From the NCBI GenBank assembly GCA_029202405.1, contig CP119312.1:4035001-4099000 (forward strand): a DNA stretch of 64,000 nucleotides. The letters run 5' to 3'. Numbering within the stretch: the first letter of the stretch is position 1; every line of letters begins with the position of its first letter. Source of the stretch: Candidatus Devosia phytovorans (lineage in GTDB: Bacteria > Pseudomonadota > Alphaproteobacteria > Rhizobiales > Devosiaceae). The position numbers and the translations under genes were made by a program. Below the pieces are notes generated by a model. It did no database searches, had not been told where the DNA came from, and worked only from the letters and a program-made list of their open reading frames with translations. Positions 8,003 to 16,520 of the stretch are shown piece after piece.

Positions 8003-8305
8003 TCAATCGGGCCAGCTGTCTTTTGGCCAATCCCGAGCGGAGTGTATGACGCGTAGAACCACGAGGGCCCCAGTGGCTTCGTGCAAGGCATAGCAAAGGA
8101 CGTAAGGTGTGCCGGCCACGGATTTTTCGAAGGTACCGGCAACACGCCCCGGCCTGCCAATTGCCACCTCACCAAGCAAGGTTGCTGCTCGTTCCAGCCG
8201 GTCGATCGAGCGATTGGCCGCCGCAGCACTTTCCAGGGCAATATAGCGGTTGTGTTCGTCGATGTCGTCCAGCGCATCGAGCGACCAGACGACACGCCGC
8301 CTCAC
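8003..8305 (-). CDS. ParE/RelE-superfamily toxin
   Basis: 100 residues. Family features: VVWSLDALDDIDEHNRYIA at the N-terminus (helix 1), central ERAATLLGEVAIGRPGR, and the C-terminal strand pattern TPYVLCYALHEATGALVVLRVIHSARDWP. ParE toxins poison gyrase and RelE toxins cleave mRNA on the ribosome; the sequence fits ParE-like better because the RelE catalytic basic residues are not obvious. Start ATG 8305 overlaps the antitoxin stop (ATGA), the usual antitoxin-first coupling. Cytoplasmic. Confidence 0.88.
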   Translation of the reverse strand: MRRRVVWSLDALDDIDEHNRYIALESAAAANRSIDRLERAATLLGEVAIGRPGRVAGTFEKSVAGTPYVLCYALHEATGALVVLRVIHSARDWPKDSWPD

Positions 8306-8571
8306 TTCTTTCGAGCCTGGCGTTCTTGCGTGGTTGCGATCGTAGAGCGTAGGCGCGCCATGGCCTCGTCATGCGGGACCACCCGGTCCGCCTCCAGGTC
8401 TGCCAGTCCTCGCTTGATGCCGTCGATGACAGCCAGTTCGTGTTCCGCATAGGCTGAAAGGGCCTCAGTCGCCAGCGATGCCACGCTGCGTCGTGTTTCG
8501 ACGGAGACCTGGTCCAGCTTTTCTCGAACGTCTGCAGGCAGATCGATAGTCAGAGATGTGCTGGAGGGCAT
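8302..8571 (-). CDS. Ribbon-helix-helix (CopG/ParD-like) antitoxin
   Basis: 89 residues. The N-terminal ribbon-helix-helix (SLTIDLPADVREKLDQVSVETRRSV) is for DNA binding and dimerisation; the helical C-terminal half (AVIDGIKRGLADLEADRVVPHDEAMARL) is typical of the toxin-neutralising tail. First gene of the pair, overlapping the toxin gene by four bases. Expected to repress its own promoter, which must lie in the short gap before the pot operon terminator (8572-8620). ATG 8571 has a GAGAG stretch upstream on the minus strand. Confidence 0.88.
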   Translation of the reverse strand: MPSSTSLTIDLPADVREKLDQVSVETRRSVASLATEALSAYAEHELAVIDGIKRGLADLEADRVVPHDEAMARLRSTIATTQERQARKK

Positions 8572-8620
8572 GGCTCTCTCCTCAGAGGACGAGGAAGAAT
8601 AGCACGTCGGGCAAAGTCAC

Positions 8621-8656
8621 AAAAGGCGGCTCTGCGCGGGGTAGCCGCGCAAAGCC
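8621..8656 (-). terminator. Rho-independent terminator of the pot operon (minus strand)
   Basis: A 12-bp stem with one mismatch (8628-8639 with 8645-8656) is followed on the minus strand by GCC and TTTT. It sits 9 bp after the potI stop and insulates the toxin-antitoxin genes from read-through. Confidence 0.75.
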
Positions 8657-8664
8657 TTGGGCTT

Positions 8665-9480
8665 CTAGCGCCCGGCCTTGCGGCGCTTGGGCATGGAGCG
8701 TAGCTGGATGATGGTCGCGATCAGGACACCAGTGGCGACGATGCCGATGATGATGGTGGCGAGTGCATTGACGTCGGGTGAGACGCCGAGGCGGACTTTC
8801 GAGAAAATCACCATGGGCAGGGTGGAGGAGCCCGGGCCCGAGACGAAGCTGGCGATGACCAGATCGTCGAGCGAGAGGGTGAAACCCAGCAGCCAGCCCG
8901 AGACCAGCGCCGGGGCGATGATGGGGAGGGTAATGTCGAAGAAGGTGCGCAGGGGCGAGGCCCCCAGGTCCATTGCGGCTTCTTCGACGCTGCGGTCGAA
9001 ATCGCTCAGACGGGACTGCACCACGACGCAGATATAGGCCATGGCGAAGGTCGAATGGGCGATGACGATGGTCAGCATGCCGCGGCCGGCGGGCCAGCCC
9101 AGCATGCCCTCCATGGCGACGAAAAGCAGCAGGAGCGAGAGGCCGGTGATGACGTCGGGCATGACCATGGGGGCCGAGACCATGCCGGAAAAGAGCGTGC
9201 GGCCGCGGAAGCTGCGGAAGCGGACGAGGGCAACGGCAGCGAGCGTGCCGAGCACCAAGGCAATGGTGGCGCTGATGGCGGCGATCTGCAGGCTCAGCCA
9301 GGCGGCGCCCAGCATCTGCGGATCGTTGAACAGTTCGCCATACCATTTGGTCGAAAAGCCCGACCAGACGGTGACCAGGCGGTTCTCGTTGAAGGAGAAG
9401 ACCACCATGGAAATGATCGGGGCATAGAGGAAGCCAAAGCCCAGAGCTGCCGTAATGGGGAGGAACCAGCCACGCCGCAT
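8665..9480 (-). CDS. potI: Polyamine ABC transporter permease PotI
   Basis: 271 residues from ATG 9480 (MRRGWFLPITAALGFGFLYAP); the frame runs 25 codons further upstream but that part lies in potH. About six membrane helices with the binding-protein-dependent permease EAA loop (SVEEAAMDLGASPLRTFFDITLPII) that docks on the PotG ATPase. It forms the inner-membrane channel with PotH for spermidine or putrescine import. The start follows the potH stop by one base, so translation is probably coupled. Confidence 0.93.
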   Translation of the reverse strand: MRRGWFLPITAALGFGFLYAPIISMVVFSFNENRLVTVWSGFSTKWYGELFNDPQMLGAAWLSLQIAAISATIALVLGTLAAVALVRFRSFRGRTLFSGMVSAPMVMPDVITGLSLLLLFVAMEGMLGWPAGRGMLTIVIAHSTFAMAYICVVVQSRLSDFDRSVEEAAMDLGASPLRTFFDITLPIIAPALVSGWLLGFTLSLDDLVIASFVSGPGSSTLPMVIFSKVRLGVSPDVNALATIIIGIVATGVLIATIIQLRSMPKRRKAGR

Positions 9481-9481
9481 G

Positions 9482-10435
9482 TTACTTCTCCACCACGGCG
9501 TTCTGCGCCTTTTGCAGCAGCATGATCGGGACCACCACCACGGCCAGCATGGCAACGGCGACGGCTGCGGCGCGCGGCCAGTTGGCGGCCGAGAAGAATT
9601 CGTCCCAGAGCACGCGGCCGATCATCAGGGTCTCCGGACCGCCCAGGAGCGCAGGAATGACGAATTCGCCGACGGCCGGAATGAAAACCAGAAGCGAACC
9701 GGCCAGAATGCCGGGGAAGGAGAGCGGCAGCGTGACCGACAGGAAGGTCTGCCAGGGGCGCGAGCCGAGGTCGGCGGAAGCCTCGATCAGCGAGGCGTCG
9801 AGCTTCACCAGGGTCGTATAGAGCGGCAGGATCATGAAGGGCAGATAGGAATAGATGAGGCCGACATAGACGGCGAAATCGGTCTGCATCATCACCAGGG
9901 GCTCGATGCCGAAGAGGCCAAGGAACTGGTTGATGAGGCCATTGCCGCGCATGAAGCCGGTCAGCGCATAGATGCGCAAAAGGAAGGAGGTGAAGAAGGG
10001 TAGGACCACCAGCATCAGCAGAACATTGCGCCAGGGATCGGGGGCGCGGGCGATGGCGTAGGCCATCGGATAGCCGATCAGCAGGGTAAAGACCGTGGCG
10101 ATGGCGGCGATGCGCAGCGAGCTCAGATAGGCGGCGACATAGAGATTGTCGCTGAACAGGCGGATGTAATTGTTGAGATGCAGGGTCAGCTGCACCGTGC
10201 CTTCCTCGGTGGTGAGGAGGGGCGAATAGGGCGGGCGACCAAACTGCTTGGTGGCCAGCGAAATGCCAAAAACCACGGCCAGCGGAATGACGAAGAAGAT
10301 CATCAGCCAGGCGACAGGTGCGATCAGCACCAGCGCCTTGCCGGAAATGCCGACCTTGGCGAGGCCGCGTTCGACGGCCTTCCAGGGCTTCAGTCGCCGC
10401 GGGGGCGGGAAGGAGGGATCGTGAAGCGTCGTCAT
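9482..10435 (-). CDS. potH: Polyamine ABC transporter permease PotH
   Basis: 317 residues from ATG 10435 ([12 protein letters not shown]), which overlaps the potG stop as ATGA; a longer upstream frame inside potG is not credible. After a cytoplasmic N-terminal segment of about 40 residues come the first helix (ALVLIAPVAWLMIFFVIPLAVVF) and five more. The EAA loop is ASLIEASADLGSRPWQTFLSVTLPLS. Inner-membrane partner of PotI. Confidence 0.93.
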   Translation of the reverse strand: MTTLHDPSFPPPRRLKPWKAVERGLAKVGISGKALVLIAPVAWLMIFFVIPLAVVFGISLATKQFGRPPYSPLLTTEEGTVQLTLHLNNYIRLFSDNLYVAAYLSSLRIAAIATVFTLLIGYPMAYAIARAPDPWRNVLLMLVVLPFFTSFLLRIYALTGFMRGNGLINQFLGLFGIEPLVMMQTDFAVYVGLIYSYLPFMILPLYTTLVKLDASLIEASADLGSRPWQTFLSVTLPLSFPGILAGSLLVFIPAVGEFVIPALLGGPETLMIGRVLWDEFFSAANWPRAAAVAVAMLAVVVVPIMLLQKAQNAVVEK

Positions 10436-11580
10436 ACTGTCAGCACCGAGCCCGAGCTGTCGCCCCAGGTGACATAGACCTCTTCGTCCCAGGTGATGGA
10501 ATCTGGATTGCCGCGCATGGTGTTGGTCTGGGTGACGCGCAGGTGTTTGCCGCTGTCGAGCAGCACCTGATAGACGCTCATGTCGCCGAGGTAGCCGATG
10601 TCTTCCACGACGCCCCTCGTGACATTGGCGCCATTCTTGCTGGTGGGCTTGTCGCGGCTCAGCATGAGTTTTTCCGGGCGAATGGCCCACCACAGGATCT
10701 GGTCGGGGGCGCAATCGACGCCGTGGCCGACATAGATATCGCAACCCAGTTCGGGAGAATGGATGCGGACATGGCCCGGCTCGTCCTCGGTGACCACGCC
10801 TTCCACCATATTGGCCGAGCCGATGAAGCTGGCGACGAATTTGGAATTGGGGAATTCATAGATGTCGGTAGGTTCGCCGATCATGGCGATCTCGCCCTGG
10901 TTCATCACGCCGATGCGCGTGGCCAGCGACATGGCCTCTTCCTGATCGTGGGTCACGACGATGAAGGTGACGCCCAGGGTTTCCTGGATCTTGACCAGTT
11001 CGAACTGGGTTTCCTCGCGCAGCTTCTTGTCGAGGGCGCCGAGCGGCTCGTCGAGGAGGAGAAGTTTCGGGCGCTTGGCGAGGGCGCGGGCAAGGGCGAC
11101 GCGCTGGCGCTGGCCGCCGGAGAGCTGGTGCGGCTTGCGGGCGCCGTAGTCCTGCAGCTTGACCAGGGTCAGCAGCTCGGCGACGCGGGCGGTGATTTCC
11201 GGCTTGGGCAGGCCGTCGCGCTTGAGGCCATAGGCGACATTCTGCTCGACGGTCATATGCGGGAAGAGCGCATAGGACTGGAACATCATGTTGACGGGGC
11301 GATTGTAGGGGGCGACCTGGGTCATGTCCTGGCCGTCGATCTCGATCGTGCCCGAGGTCGGGGTCTCGAAGCCGGCGAGCATGCGCAGCAGCGTCGACTT
11401 GCCCGAACCCGAGCCGCCGAGCAGGCAGAAGAGCTCGGACTTGTAGATATCGAGCGAGACATCATGGACGGCCGAAACGTCACCGAATTTCTTGGTGACA
11501 TTGCGGATGCGCACGAAAGGCTTTGCGGCAGGGTCACGCCATGGGCGGGTATCGGCGGCAATCTGGGGCTTCTTTGCCAT
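10432..11580 (-). CDS. potG: Polyamine ABC transporter ATP-binding protein PotG
   Basis: 382 residues. Walker [12 protein letters not shown] near residue 55, Q-loop [12 protein letters not shown], signature LSGGQRQR, Walker [13 protein letters not shown], switch His in VTHDQEEA; a C-terminal TOBE/OB region ([13 protein letters not shown] and beyond) regulates MalK/PotG-type ATPases. Hydrolyses ATP to power import through PotH-PotI. Cytoplasmic, peripheral to the membrane. It lies second in the operon, 133 bp after potF across a weak terminator, and overlaps potH. Confidence 0.94.
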   Translation of the reverse strand: MAKKPQIAADTRPWRDPAAKPFVRIRNVTKKFGDVSAVHDVSLDIYKSELFCLLGGSGSGKSTLLRMLAGFETPTSGTIEIDGQDMTQVAPYNRPVNMMFQSYALFPHMTVEQNVAYGLKRDGLPKPEITARVAELLTLVKLQDYGARKPHQLSGGQRQRVALARALAKRPKLLLLDEPLGALDKKLREETQFELVKIQETLGVTFIVVTHDQEEAMSLATRIGVMNQGEIAMIGEPTDIYEFPNSKFVASFIGSANMVEGVVTEDEPGHVRIHSPELGCDIYVGHGVDCAPDQILWWAIRPEKLMLSRDKPTSKNGANVTRGVVEDIGYLGDMSVYQVLLDSGKHLRVTQTNTMRGNPDSITWDEEVYVTWGDSSGSVLTV

Positions 11581-11679
11581 GGCGTTCTGCTACTCTAGAT
11601 CAGCGGTCATCTGCCGCAGTTTTATCTTGCTCCCGGCCTCAGGGCCGGAAACCTCCGTGAATTGGCGCATGCCATAGGC

Positions 11680-11703
11680 AAAAGGGGCGGCCGTGGCCAC
11701 CCC
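11680..11703 (-). terminator. Weak terminator or attenuator between potF and potG
   Basis: Minus-strand stem of 8 bp with one G-U pair (11696-11703 with 11684-11691) followed by TTTT. Partial termination here would give more binding protein than membrane subunits, as is usual for ABC importers. Confidence 0.5.
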
Positions 11704-11713
11704 TAATCTGCGT

Positions 11714-12796
11714 TTACTGCCCGGTTTTGATGCGGGTCCAGGTGCGGGTGAGCACCTCTTCATACTCGGGCGAGTGGGCCTTCATGGTGAAGCCCTTGGC
11801 CAGGGTCTCGGTCGAGGGATAGATGGACGGGTTGTCCTTGACCTCGGCATCGACGAATTCGAGCGAGGCCGGGTTGGGGTTGGCGTAGAACACCGTGTTG
11901 GAAATGGCGGCTACGACTTCCGGCTCGAGGATGTAATTGATGAACTTGTGCGCGTTTTCCGGATGCGGGGCATCGACCGGAATGGCCAGGAAGTCATAAA
12001 GCGTCGGTGCGCCTTCCTCAGGGATGAGGTAGGAGACTTCGGTGCCTTCGGCGGCGGCATCGGCGGCGATGAACATGTCGCCCGAATAGCCCATGGCGAG
12101 GCAGATTTCGCCATTGCCCAGATCGTCGATATACTGGGACGAGTGGAAATAGCGGACCGACGGCTTGATGGAATTGAGCAGTTCCTCGGCCTTGGCCAGG
12201 TCTTCCTCGCTCTCGGAATTGGGATCAAGGCCGAGATAGTGCAGCGCCGTGCCGACGACTTCGGAAGGGCTGTCCATGATGGCCACGCCGCAGGAGGCGA
12301 GCTTGCCCACAGTCTCCGGATCGAGCAGCAGATCCCAGCTGGTGGGCGGGGTGTCGGTGCCGAGGGCCTCAGCGACCTTGGCGACATTGTAGCCGAGGCC
12401 AATGGTGTTCTGCATATAGGGAATACCGTGTTCATTGTCGGGGTCGACAATGGCGGCGGTTTCCATAGCGGCCGGATCGAGGTTGGCGTAGTTGGTGAGC
12501 TGCGCCTTGTCGAGCGGCAGGATCAGGCCGGCCTTGATCTGGCGTTCGAGGAAATTGCCCGAGGGGACGACGATGTCATAGCCCGAGGAGCCGGCGAGCA
12601 GCTTGGCATCGACGATCTCGTTGTTGTCATAGACGTCGTAATTGACCTTGATGCCGGTCTCTGCCTCGAAATTGGCAATGGTGTCCTCGGCAATATAGTC
12701 GGACCAGTTGTATACGTTCAGAACGGGCTCTTCCTGGGCCAGCGCTGGGCTGGCAACGAGAAGGGCGCCAATGGCAAGGGCGAGCGACGGCTTCAT
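11714..12796 (-). CDS. potF: Periplasmic putrescine/spermidine-binding protein PotF
   Basis: 360 residues with a clear signal peptide (MKPSLALAIGALLVASPALAQ, cleavage after ALA-Q). The mature protein starts with VLNVYNWSDYIAEDTIANFEAETGIKV, hallmark of PotD/PotF; the polyamine site residues in YNWSDY and SGYDIVVPS are recognisable. It captures putrescine or spermidine in the periplasm and delivers it to PotHI. Putrescine preference is suggested by closeness to PotF but not proven. First gene of the minus-strand pot operon; the promoter must lie in the 430-bp gap upstream. Confidence 0.93.
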   Translation of the reverse strand: MKPSLALAIGALLVASPALAQEEPVLNVYNWSDYIAEDTIANFEAETGIKVNYDVYDNNEIVDAKLLAGSSGYDIVVPSGNFLERQIKAGLILPLDKAQLTNYANLDPAAMETAAIVDPDNEHGIPYMQNTIGLGYNVAKVAEALGTDTPPTSWDLLLDPETVGKLASCGVAIMDSPSEVVGTALHYLGLDPNSESEEDLAKAEELLNSIKPSVRYFHSSQYIDDLGNGEICLAMGYSGDMFIAADAAAEGTEVSYLIPEEGAPTLYDFLAIPVDAPHPENAHKFINYILEPEVVAAISNTVFYANPNPASLEFVDAEVKDNPSIYPSTETLAKGFTMKAHSPEYEEVLTRTWTRIKTGQ

Positions 12797-13226
12797 CTGA
12801 TGGCTCCTGTCGGGGTGGTTTCTTGGTTTTCTAGCAGCCCGAATGTCCGGGCGGCATTTTGGATGCGCCGAAAGGCGCGAACGGTCAGTGCGAGGCGCTC
12901 ATCTTGGAGTGCCCGCTGCAGAACGGTCCTGAATCGCTGGTACAGAAAGAAAGCGCTCAAAAGCGCTGGGGCTATCGGCTGGCTGAGCCCCGGGTCGGGG
13001 CGTATATCGATCGTCGCCCGGGGCGCGATCAACAATGATGGTCTGCAGCGAAGTGCCCTTTCCACGCTGGAGTCTGTGGGGGCAACCTAGAGCCAAAATT
13101 TCCACGGGACAAGCGCCGCAAGGCAAGTTTTCTTAAGGCTTGACGCCTTGCGGCAATCAAGCGCAAAACCCGCCGCAAACGGGGTCGGAAAGACCTCAAA
13201 ATCCTTCTGCATGAGCGAGTAAAACC
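12797..13226. promoter_or_regulatory. Divergent 430-bp intergenic region between potF and psuG
   Basis: No supported gene. It holds promoters for both operons, though none is clear enough to mark. Two structures stand out. One is a direct repeat AAGCGCT at 12951-12957 and 12961-12967, spaced one helical turn apart and shaped like a regulator site. The other is an inverted repeat GCCGCAAGGC (13115-13124) / GCCTTGCGGC (13145-13154) ahead of psuG, which could fold in the leader or bind a repressor. Several GC-rich hairpins lie around 12968-13025. Confidence 0.4.
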
Positions 13227-14162
13227 ATGAGCGCCAAGGCCTATCTGTCTGTCAGCCCCGAAGTCAAAAAGGCGCTGGCCGAAGGCAAGCCGGTGGTGGC
13301 GCTGGAATCGACCATCATCACCCATGGCATGCCCTATCCGCAGAACCTTGCCATGGCGACCAATGTGGAAAAGGTGATCCGCGATAATGGCGCGGTCCCG
13401 GCGACCATCGCTATCATGGATGGGCGCTTCTGCGTCGGCGTTTCGGGCGAGGATCTTGAGCGCCTGGCCCAGACCGGTGGCACTGCCGCCAAGGCCAGCC
13501 GGCGCGATGTGTCCTCTCTGCTGGTCAAGGGCGAGATCGCCGGCACGACCGTGGCGACGACAATGCAGATCGCCGCGCTGGCGGGCATTCATGTGTTTGC
13601 CACGGGCGGCATTGGTGGCGTGCATCGCGGCGCCGAGGATACGTTCGATATTTCGGCGGATCTCGAAGAGCTGAGCCGCACGCCGGTCTGCGTGGTCTGT
13701 GCCGGTGCCAAGTCGATCCTCGACATCGCCAAGACGCTCGAAGTGCTCGAAACCAATGGCGTGCCGGTACTGGGCTATGGCACCGACGATTTCCCGGCCT
13801 TCTGGGCGCGGCAGAGCGGCTACAAGGTGGATCACCGTTTCGATGATGCGGCAGATATTGCCAAGGTCGTCGCCATGCAGGGTGACCTGGGCATGGGCGG
13901 CGTGCTGGTTGCCAATCCGATCCCGGAGCAGGATGCGCTCGACCCTGCCGCCATCGAGGCGCGCATTGCCGAAGCGATCCGTGGCGCCGAACAGGAAGGC
14001 GTGTCGCGCAAGGCGCTGACCCCGTTCCTGCTCAACCGCATTTTCGAGCTGACCGAAGGCAAGTCGCTGGTCGCCAATATCGCCCTGGTGGAAAACAACG
14101 CCAAGGTGGCGTCGCAGATCGCGGTGGCGCTGGCGGCGCGCCAGGCGACCCGCCGCGCATGA
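13227..14162 (+). CDS. psuG: Pseudouridine-5'-phosphate glycosidase PsuG
   Basis: 311 residues, the normal length. Family hallmarks: VALESTIITHGMPYPQNL near the N-terminus, the catalytic-region KASRRDVSSLLVKGEIAGTTVATTM with the conserved Lys, FATGGIGGVHRGAEDTFDIS (metal site) and VLGYGTDDFPAFWAR. It splits pseudouridine 5'-phosphate into uracil and ribose 5-phosphate, with Mn2+, in the cytoplasm. The psuK kinase gene overlaps its stop by four bases, giving a complete two-step pseudouridine salvage or detoxification operon. No transporter or regulator gene accompanies it here. Confidence 0.95.
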   Translation: MSAKAYLSVSPEVKKALAEGKPVVALESTIITHGMPYPQNLAMATNVEKVIRDNGAVPATIAIMDGRFCVGVSGEDLERLAQTGGTAAKASRRDVSSLLVKGEIAGTTVATTMQIAALAGIHVFATGGIGGVHRGAEDTFDISADLEELSRTPVCVVCAGAKSILDIAKTLEVLETNGVPVLGYGTDDFPAFWARQSGYKVDHRFDDAADIAKVVAMQGDLGMGGVLVANPIPEQDALDPAAIEARIAEAIRGAEQEGVSRKALTPFLLNRIFELTEGKSLVANIALVENNAKVASQIAVALAARQATRRA

Positions 14163-15043
14163 GTGCACGGGTTCTCGTGGTCGGCGATGTGATGACCGAT
14201 GTCATCGTCATGCCGGAAGGACCGATCGTCAAGGGGAGCGACCGGCGGGCCAAAGTGCGCAGCCGGCCCGGCGGCTCCGGTGCCAACCAGGCGGTATGGC
14301 TGGGGGCGATGGAGGCCGAGGTGGTGTTTGCTGCCCGCGTCGGCATGGACGACAAGCCAACCTATGAGAACTATTTTCGCGGGCTTGGCGTGGTGCCTGT
14401 GCTGGCCGGCGACCGGGAACAGCCCTCGGGCGTGCTGGTGACCATTGTCGATCCCGATGGCGAGCGGAGTTTTCTGACCGATCGCGGCGCCAATCTCAAT
14501 CTTTGCGCCGGGGATCTCGACGAGAGCCTGCTCGACGAGGTCGGCATGGTGATGGTTTCGGGCTATAGCCTGTTTGCGCCTGGACCGCGGGCGGCGGTGC
14601 AGGCGCTGTTTGAGGCGGCGCGAGCCCGCAATATCGCCGTGGCCGTCGACCCGGCGTCGGTCGGCTTTCTGGTCGAAGTGGGCATCGCCAATTTCCTCGA
14701 CTGGACGGCGACAGCGACGACGATCTTTGCCAATGAGAGCGAGGCCGAGGCGCTGACCGGCGTCACGGGTGCCCTCGCCCAGGTCAGGGCGCTGGGGGCA
14801 CATTACGAGACCGTGGTGCTCAAGCGCGGGGCGCAGGGGGCAGCCGTGGGCGGACGGGATGGCGTGCGGGTGGAATTGCCGGCACAGCAGGTCCATGTGG
14901 TCGATACGACAGGGGCGGGCGATGCCTTCGCTGCGGGGTTCATTGCGGCACGGCTCAGCGGAATGGACGAGGCGGAGGCGCTGGCGCGGGCCATTTCCTC
15001 GGGTGCCAAGGCCGTGCAAAGCATTGGTGGGCAACCGGTTTAG
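14159..15043 (+). CDS. psuK: PfkB-family kinase, probable pseudouridine kinase PsuK
   Basis: 294 residues. Ribokinase-type motifs: RPGGSGANQAVWLG near the N-terminus (substrate Gly-Gly) and the C-terminal anion hole/catalytic DTTGAGDAFAAGF. It phosphorylates pseudouridine to pseudouridine 5'-phosphate, the PsuG substrate. Assignment rests on the family plus the ATGA overlap with psuG; by sequence alone it could be another sugar or nucleoside kinase. Confidence 0.88.
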   Translation: MSARVLVVGDVMTDVIVMPEGPIVKGSDRRAKVRSRPGGSGANQAVWLGAMEAEVVFAARVGMDDKPTYENYFRGLGVVPVLAGDREQPSGVLVTIVDPDGERSFLTDRGANLNLCAGDLDESLLDEVGMVMVSGYSLFAPGPRAAVQALFEAARARNIAVAVDPASVGFLVEVGIANFLDWTATATTIFANESEAEALTGVTGALAQVRALGAHYETVVLKRGAQGAAVGGRDGVRVELPAQQVHVVDTTGAGDAFAAGFIAARLSGMDEAEALARAISSGAKAVQSIGGQPV

Positions 15044-15186
15044 GCTGGCGGCACCAGAGGTTTCCCCGCCCAACGCGCCTGCCGCATAATGGGCTCGTGC
15101 ATCCGGGTTCAGGCGGCGCTTTGGCAGGTCCTCTGGCAAAACACCTGCTGGCTCCCTAAGTCTGACAGACCATACAGGAGCTCATC

Positions 15187-16200
15187 ATGTCTGATCGCGT
15201 CCTTGTCACCGGGATCTCCGGCTTTCTTGGCGGCCATGTCGCCCTGCAATTGCTCAATGCGGGCTATGACGTGCGCGGCAGTATCCGCAGCCTGTCCAAA
15301 GCCGACAAGGTGCGCGAGACGCTGGCCAAGGCCGGCGCCGATGTCGGCCGGCTCGACTTCGTGGCGCTCGACCTGCTCGATGATGCGGGCTGGGCCGAGG
15401 CCATGACGGGTATCCGCTACCTGCAGCATACCGCCTCGCCCTTCGTGCTGGAGACGCCCAAACATCCCGACGAGCTGATCCGACCGGCCGTCGACGGCAC
15501 GCGGCGCGCCATCGAGGCGGCACTCGTTGCCGAGGTCGAGCGCGTGGTGCTGACCTCGTCGATTGCCGCCATTCAATATGGCCATGACGATATATCCCGC
15601 AGCTTTACCGAGGCGGACTGGACCAATGTCGGGAGCCCGACCACTGGCGCCTATCCGCAGTCCAAAACCCTGGCCGAGCGCGAGGCCTGGCGGCTGATGG
15701 ATGCGGCGGGCCGGCATGACGACCTTGCGGTGATCAATCCTGCGGCCATCCTCGGGCCGCTGCTCGACGAAGATCCGGGCACGTCGTCGGTCTTGGTGCG
15801 GCGGCTGATGGACGGCAAGCTGCCGGCCGTGCCCAAGCTGCCGATGTCGACGGTGGATGTGCGCGACGTGGCGGCATTGCATGTCGATGCCATGACCAAT
15901 CCCGACGCAGGCGGCCAGCGCTGCATTGCCTCGGAAGGCACCTATTGGATGAGCGAATTGGGCCACATGCTCAAGCCGGCTTTCCCGGATCGGCGCGTGC
16001 CGACGGCGGAACTGCCCAGTTGGCTCATTCGCCTCGTCGCCCTGTTCGACCGCGATATCCGCGGCAATATGCACGAAATGGGCCGGATGAAGCGCGTCGA
16101 CGGCCGCCGCGGCGTTGAACGGTTGGGACGACCGCTGGTGTCAACGCCAGACTCGGCCATCGCCACGGCGCGGAGCCTTGTCGAGCACGGGTTGGTCTAG
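15187..16200 (+). CDS. NAD(P)-dependent epimerase/dehydratase, extended SDR (dihydroflavonol-4-reductase-like aldehyde reductase)
   Basis: 337 residues; ATG 15187 has AGGAG eight bases upstream. Rossmann GxxGxxG motif VTGISGFLGGHV at residues 7-18, Arg in RGSIRS suggesting NADPH use, catalytic Ser in LTSSIAAI and the YxxxK dyad in YPQSKTLAE. Resembles yeast Gre2/methylglyoxal and aldehyde reductases of the DFR-like SDR group. Cytoplasmic; substrate unknown. It is monocistronic, 143 bp after psuK. Confidence 0.88.
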   Translation: MSDRVLVTGISGFLGGHVALQLLNAGYDVRGSIRSLSKADKVRETLAKAGADVGRLDFVALDLLDDAGWAEAMTGIRYLQHTASPFVLETPKHPDELIRPAVDGTRRAIEAALVAEVERVVLTSSIAAIQYGHDDISRSFTEADWTNVGSPTTGAYPQSKTLAEREAWRLMDAAGRHDDLAVINPAAILGPLLDEDPGTSSVLVRRLMDGKLPAVPKLPMSTVDVRDVAALHVDAMTNPDAGGQRCIASEGTYWMSELGHMLKPAFPDRRVPTAELPSWLIRLVALFDRDIRGNMHEMGRMKRVDGRRGVERLGRPLVSTPDSAIATARSLVEHGLV

Positions 16201-16255
16201 GCGCGTCCCCCTTGTTCTCGCCGAGGATAGCGTCCATATCTTTTGCGGTCGGAAC

Positions 16256-16331
<76 letters not shown>

Positions 16332-16393
16332 TTCCGATGAAGCCGCACTCGCTATCCGCGCTACGCGCGCGAACGTCGTTTTGCAAAGGCCCG

Positions 16394-16439
16394 CCACAAT
16401 TGTGAAAAATTGTGGAGGAATTCTTGACTACAAAAGTCA
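16394..16439 (+). promoter_or_regulatory. Haem-locus promoter region: RirA-type iron box (16425-16439) and an upstream palindrome
   Basis: TGA-N9-TCA at 16425-16439, with flanks extending the dyad to TGACT-N5-AGTCA, matches the iron-responsive operator consensus of RirA in Rhizobiales. It overlaps a TTGACT -35-like hexamer (16424-16429), where a repressor would block transcription. Upstream, CCACAATT-N6-AATTGTGG (16394-16415) is a separate interrupted palindrome for an unknown factor. Both sit 82-127 bp before the TonB receptor start, in an AT-rich island. Confidence 0.65.
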
Positions 16440-16520
16440 GTTTAATTATCACTCCGGCACCGCGTAGCCAGCCAGTGCCGATTTCCAGCCAGCCCCGCAT
16501 TCAACTTCTTTGGGGTAATC

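Noticed and set aside
7818..8096. 92-residue minus-strand frame (and a 100-residue plus-strand frame, 7791-8093) past the toxin
   Set aside because: No ribosome site, no recognised motif, overlaps the toxin gene; described only as an AT-richer stretch.
11693..13090. Plus-strand frame of 465 codons across potF
   Set aside because: Antisense to a gene with signal peptide and PotF motifs; reads as low-quality Gly/Asp/His-rich sequence.
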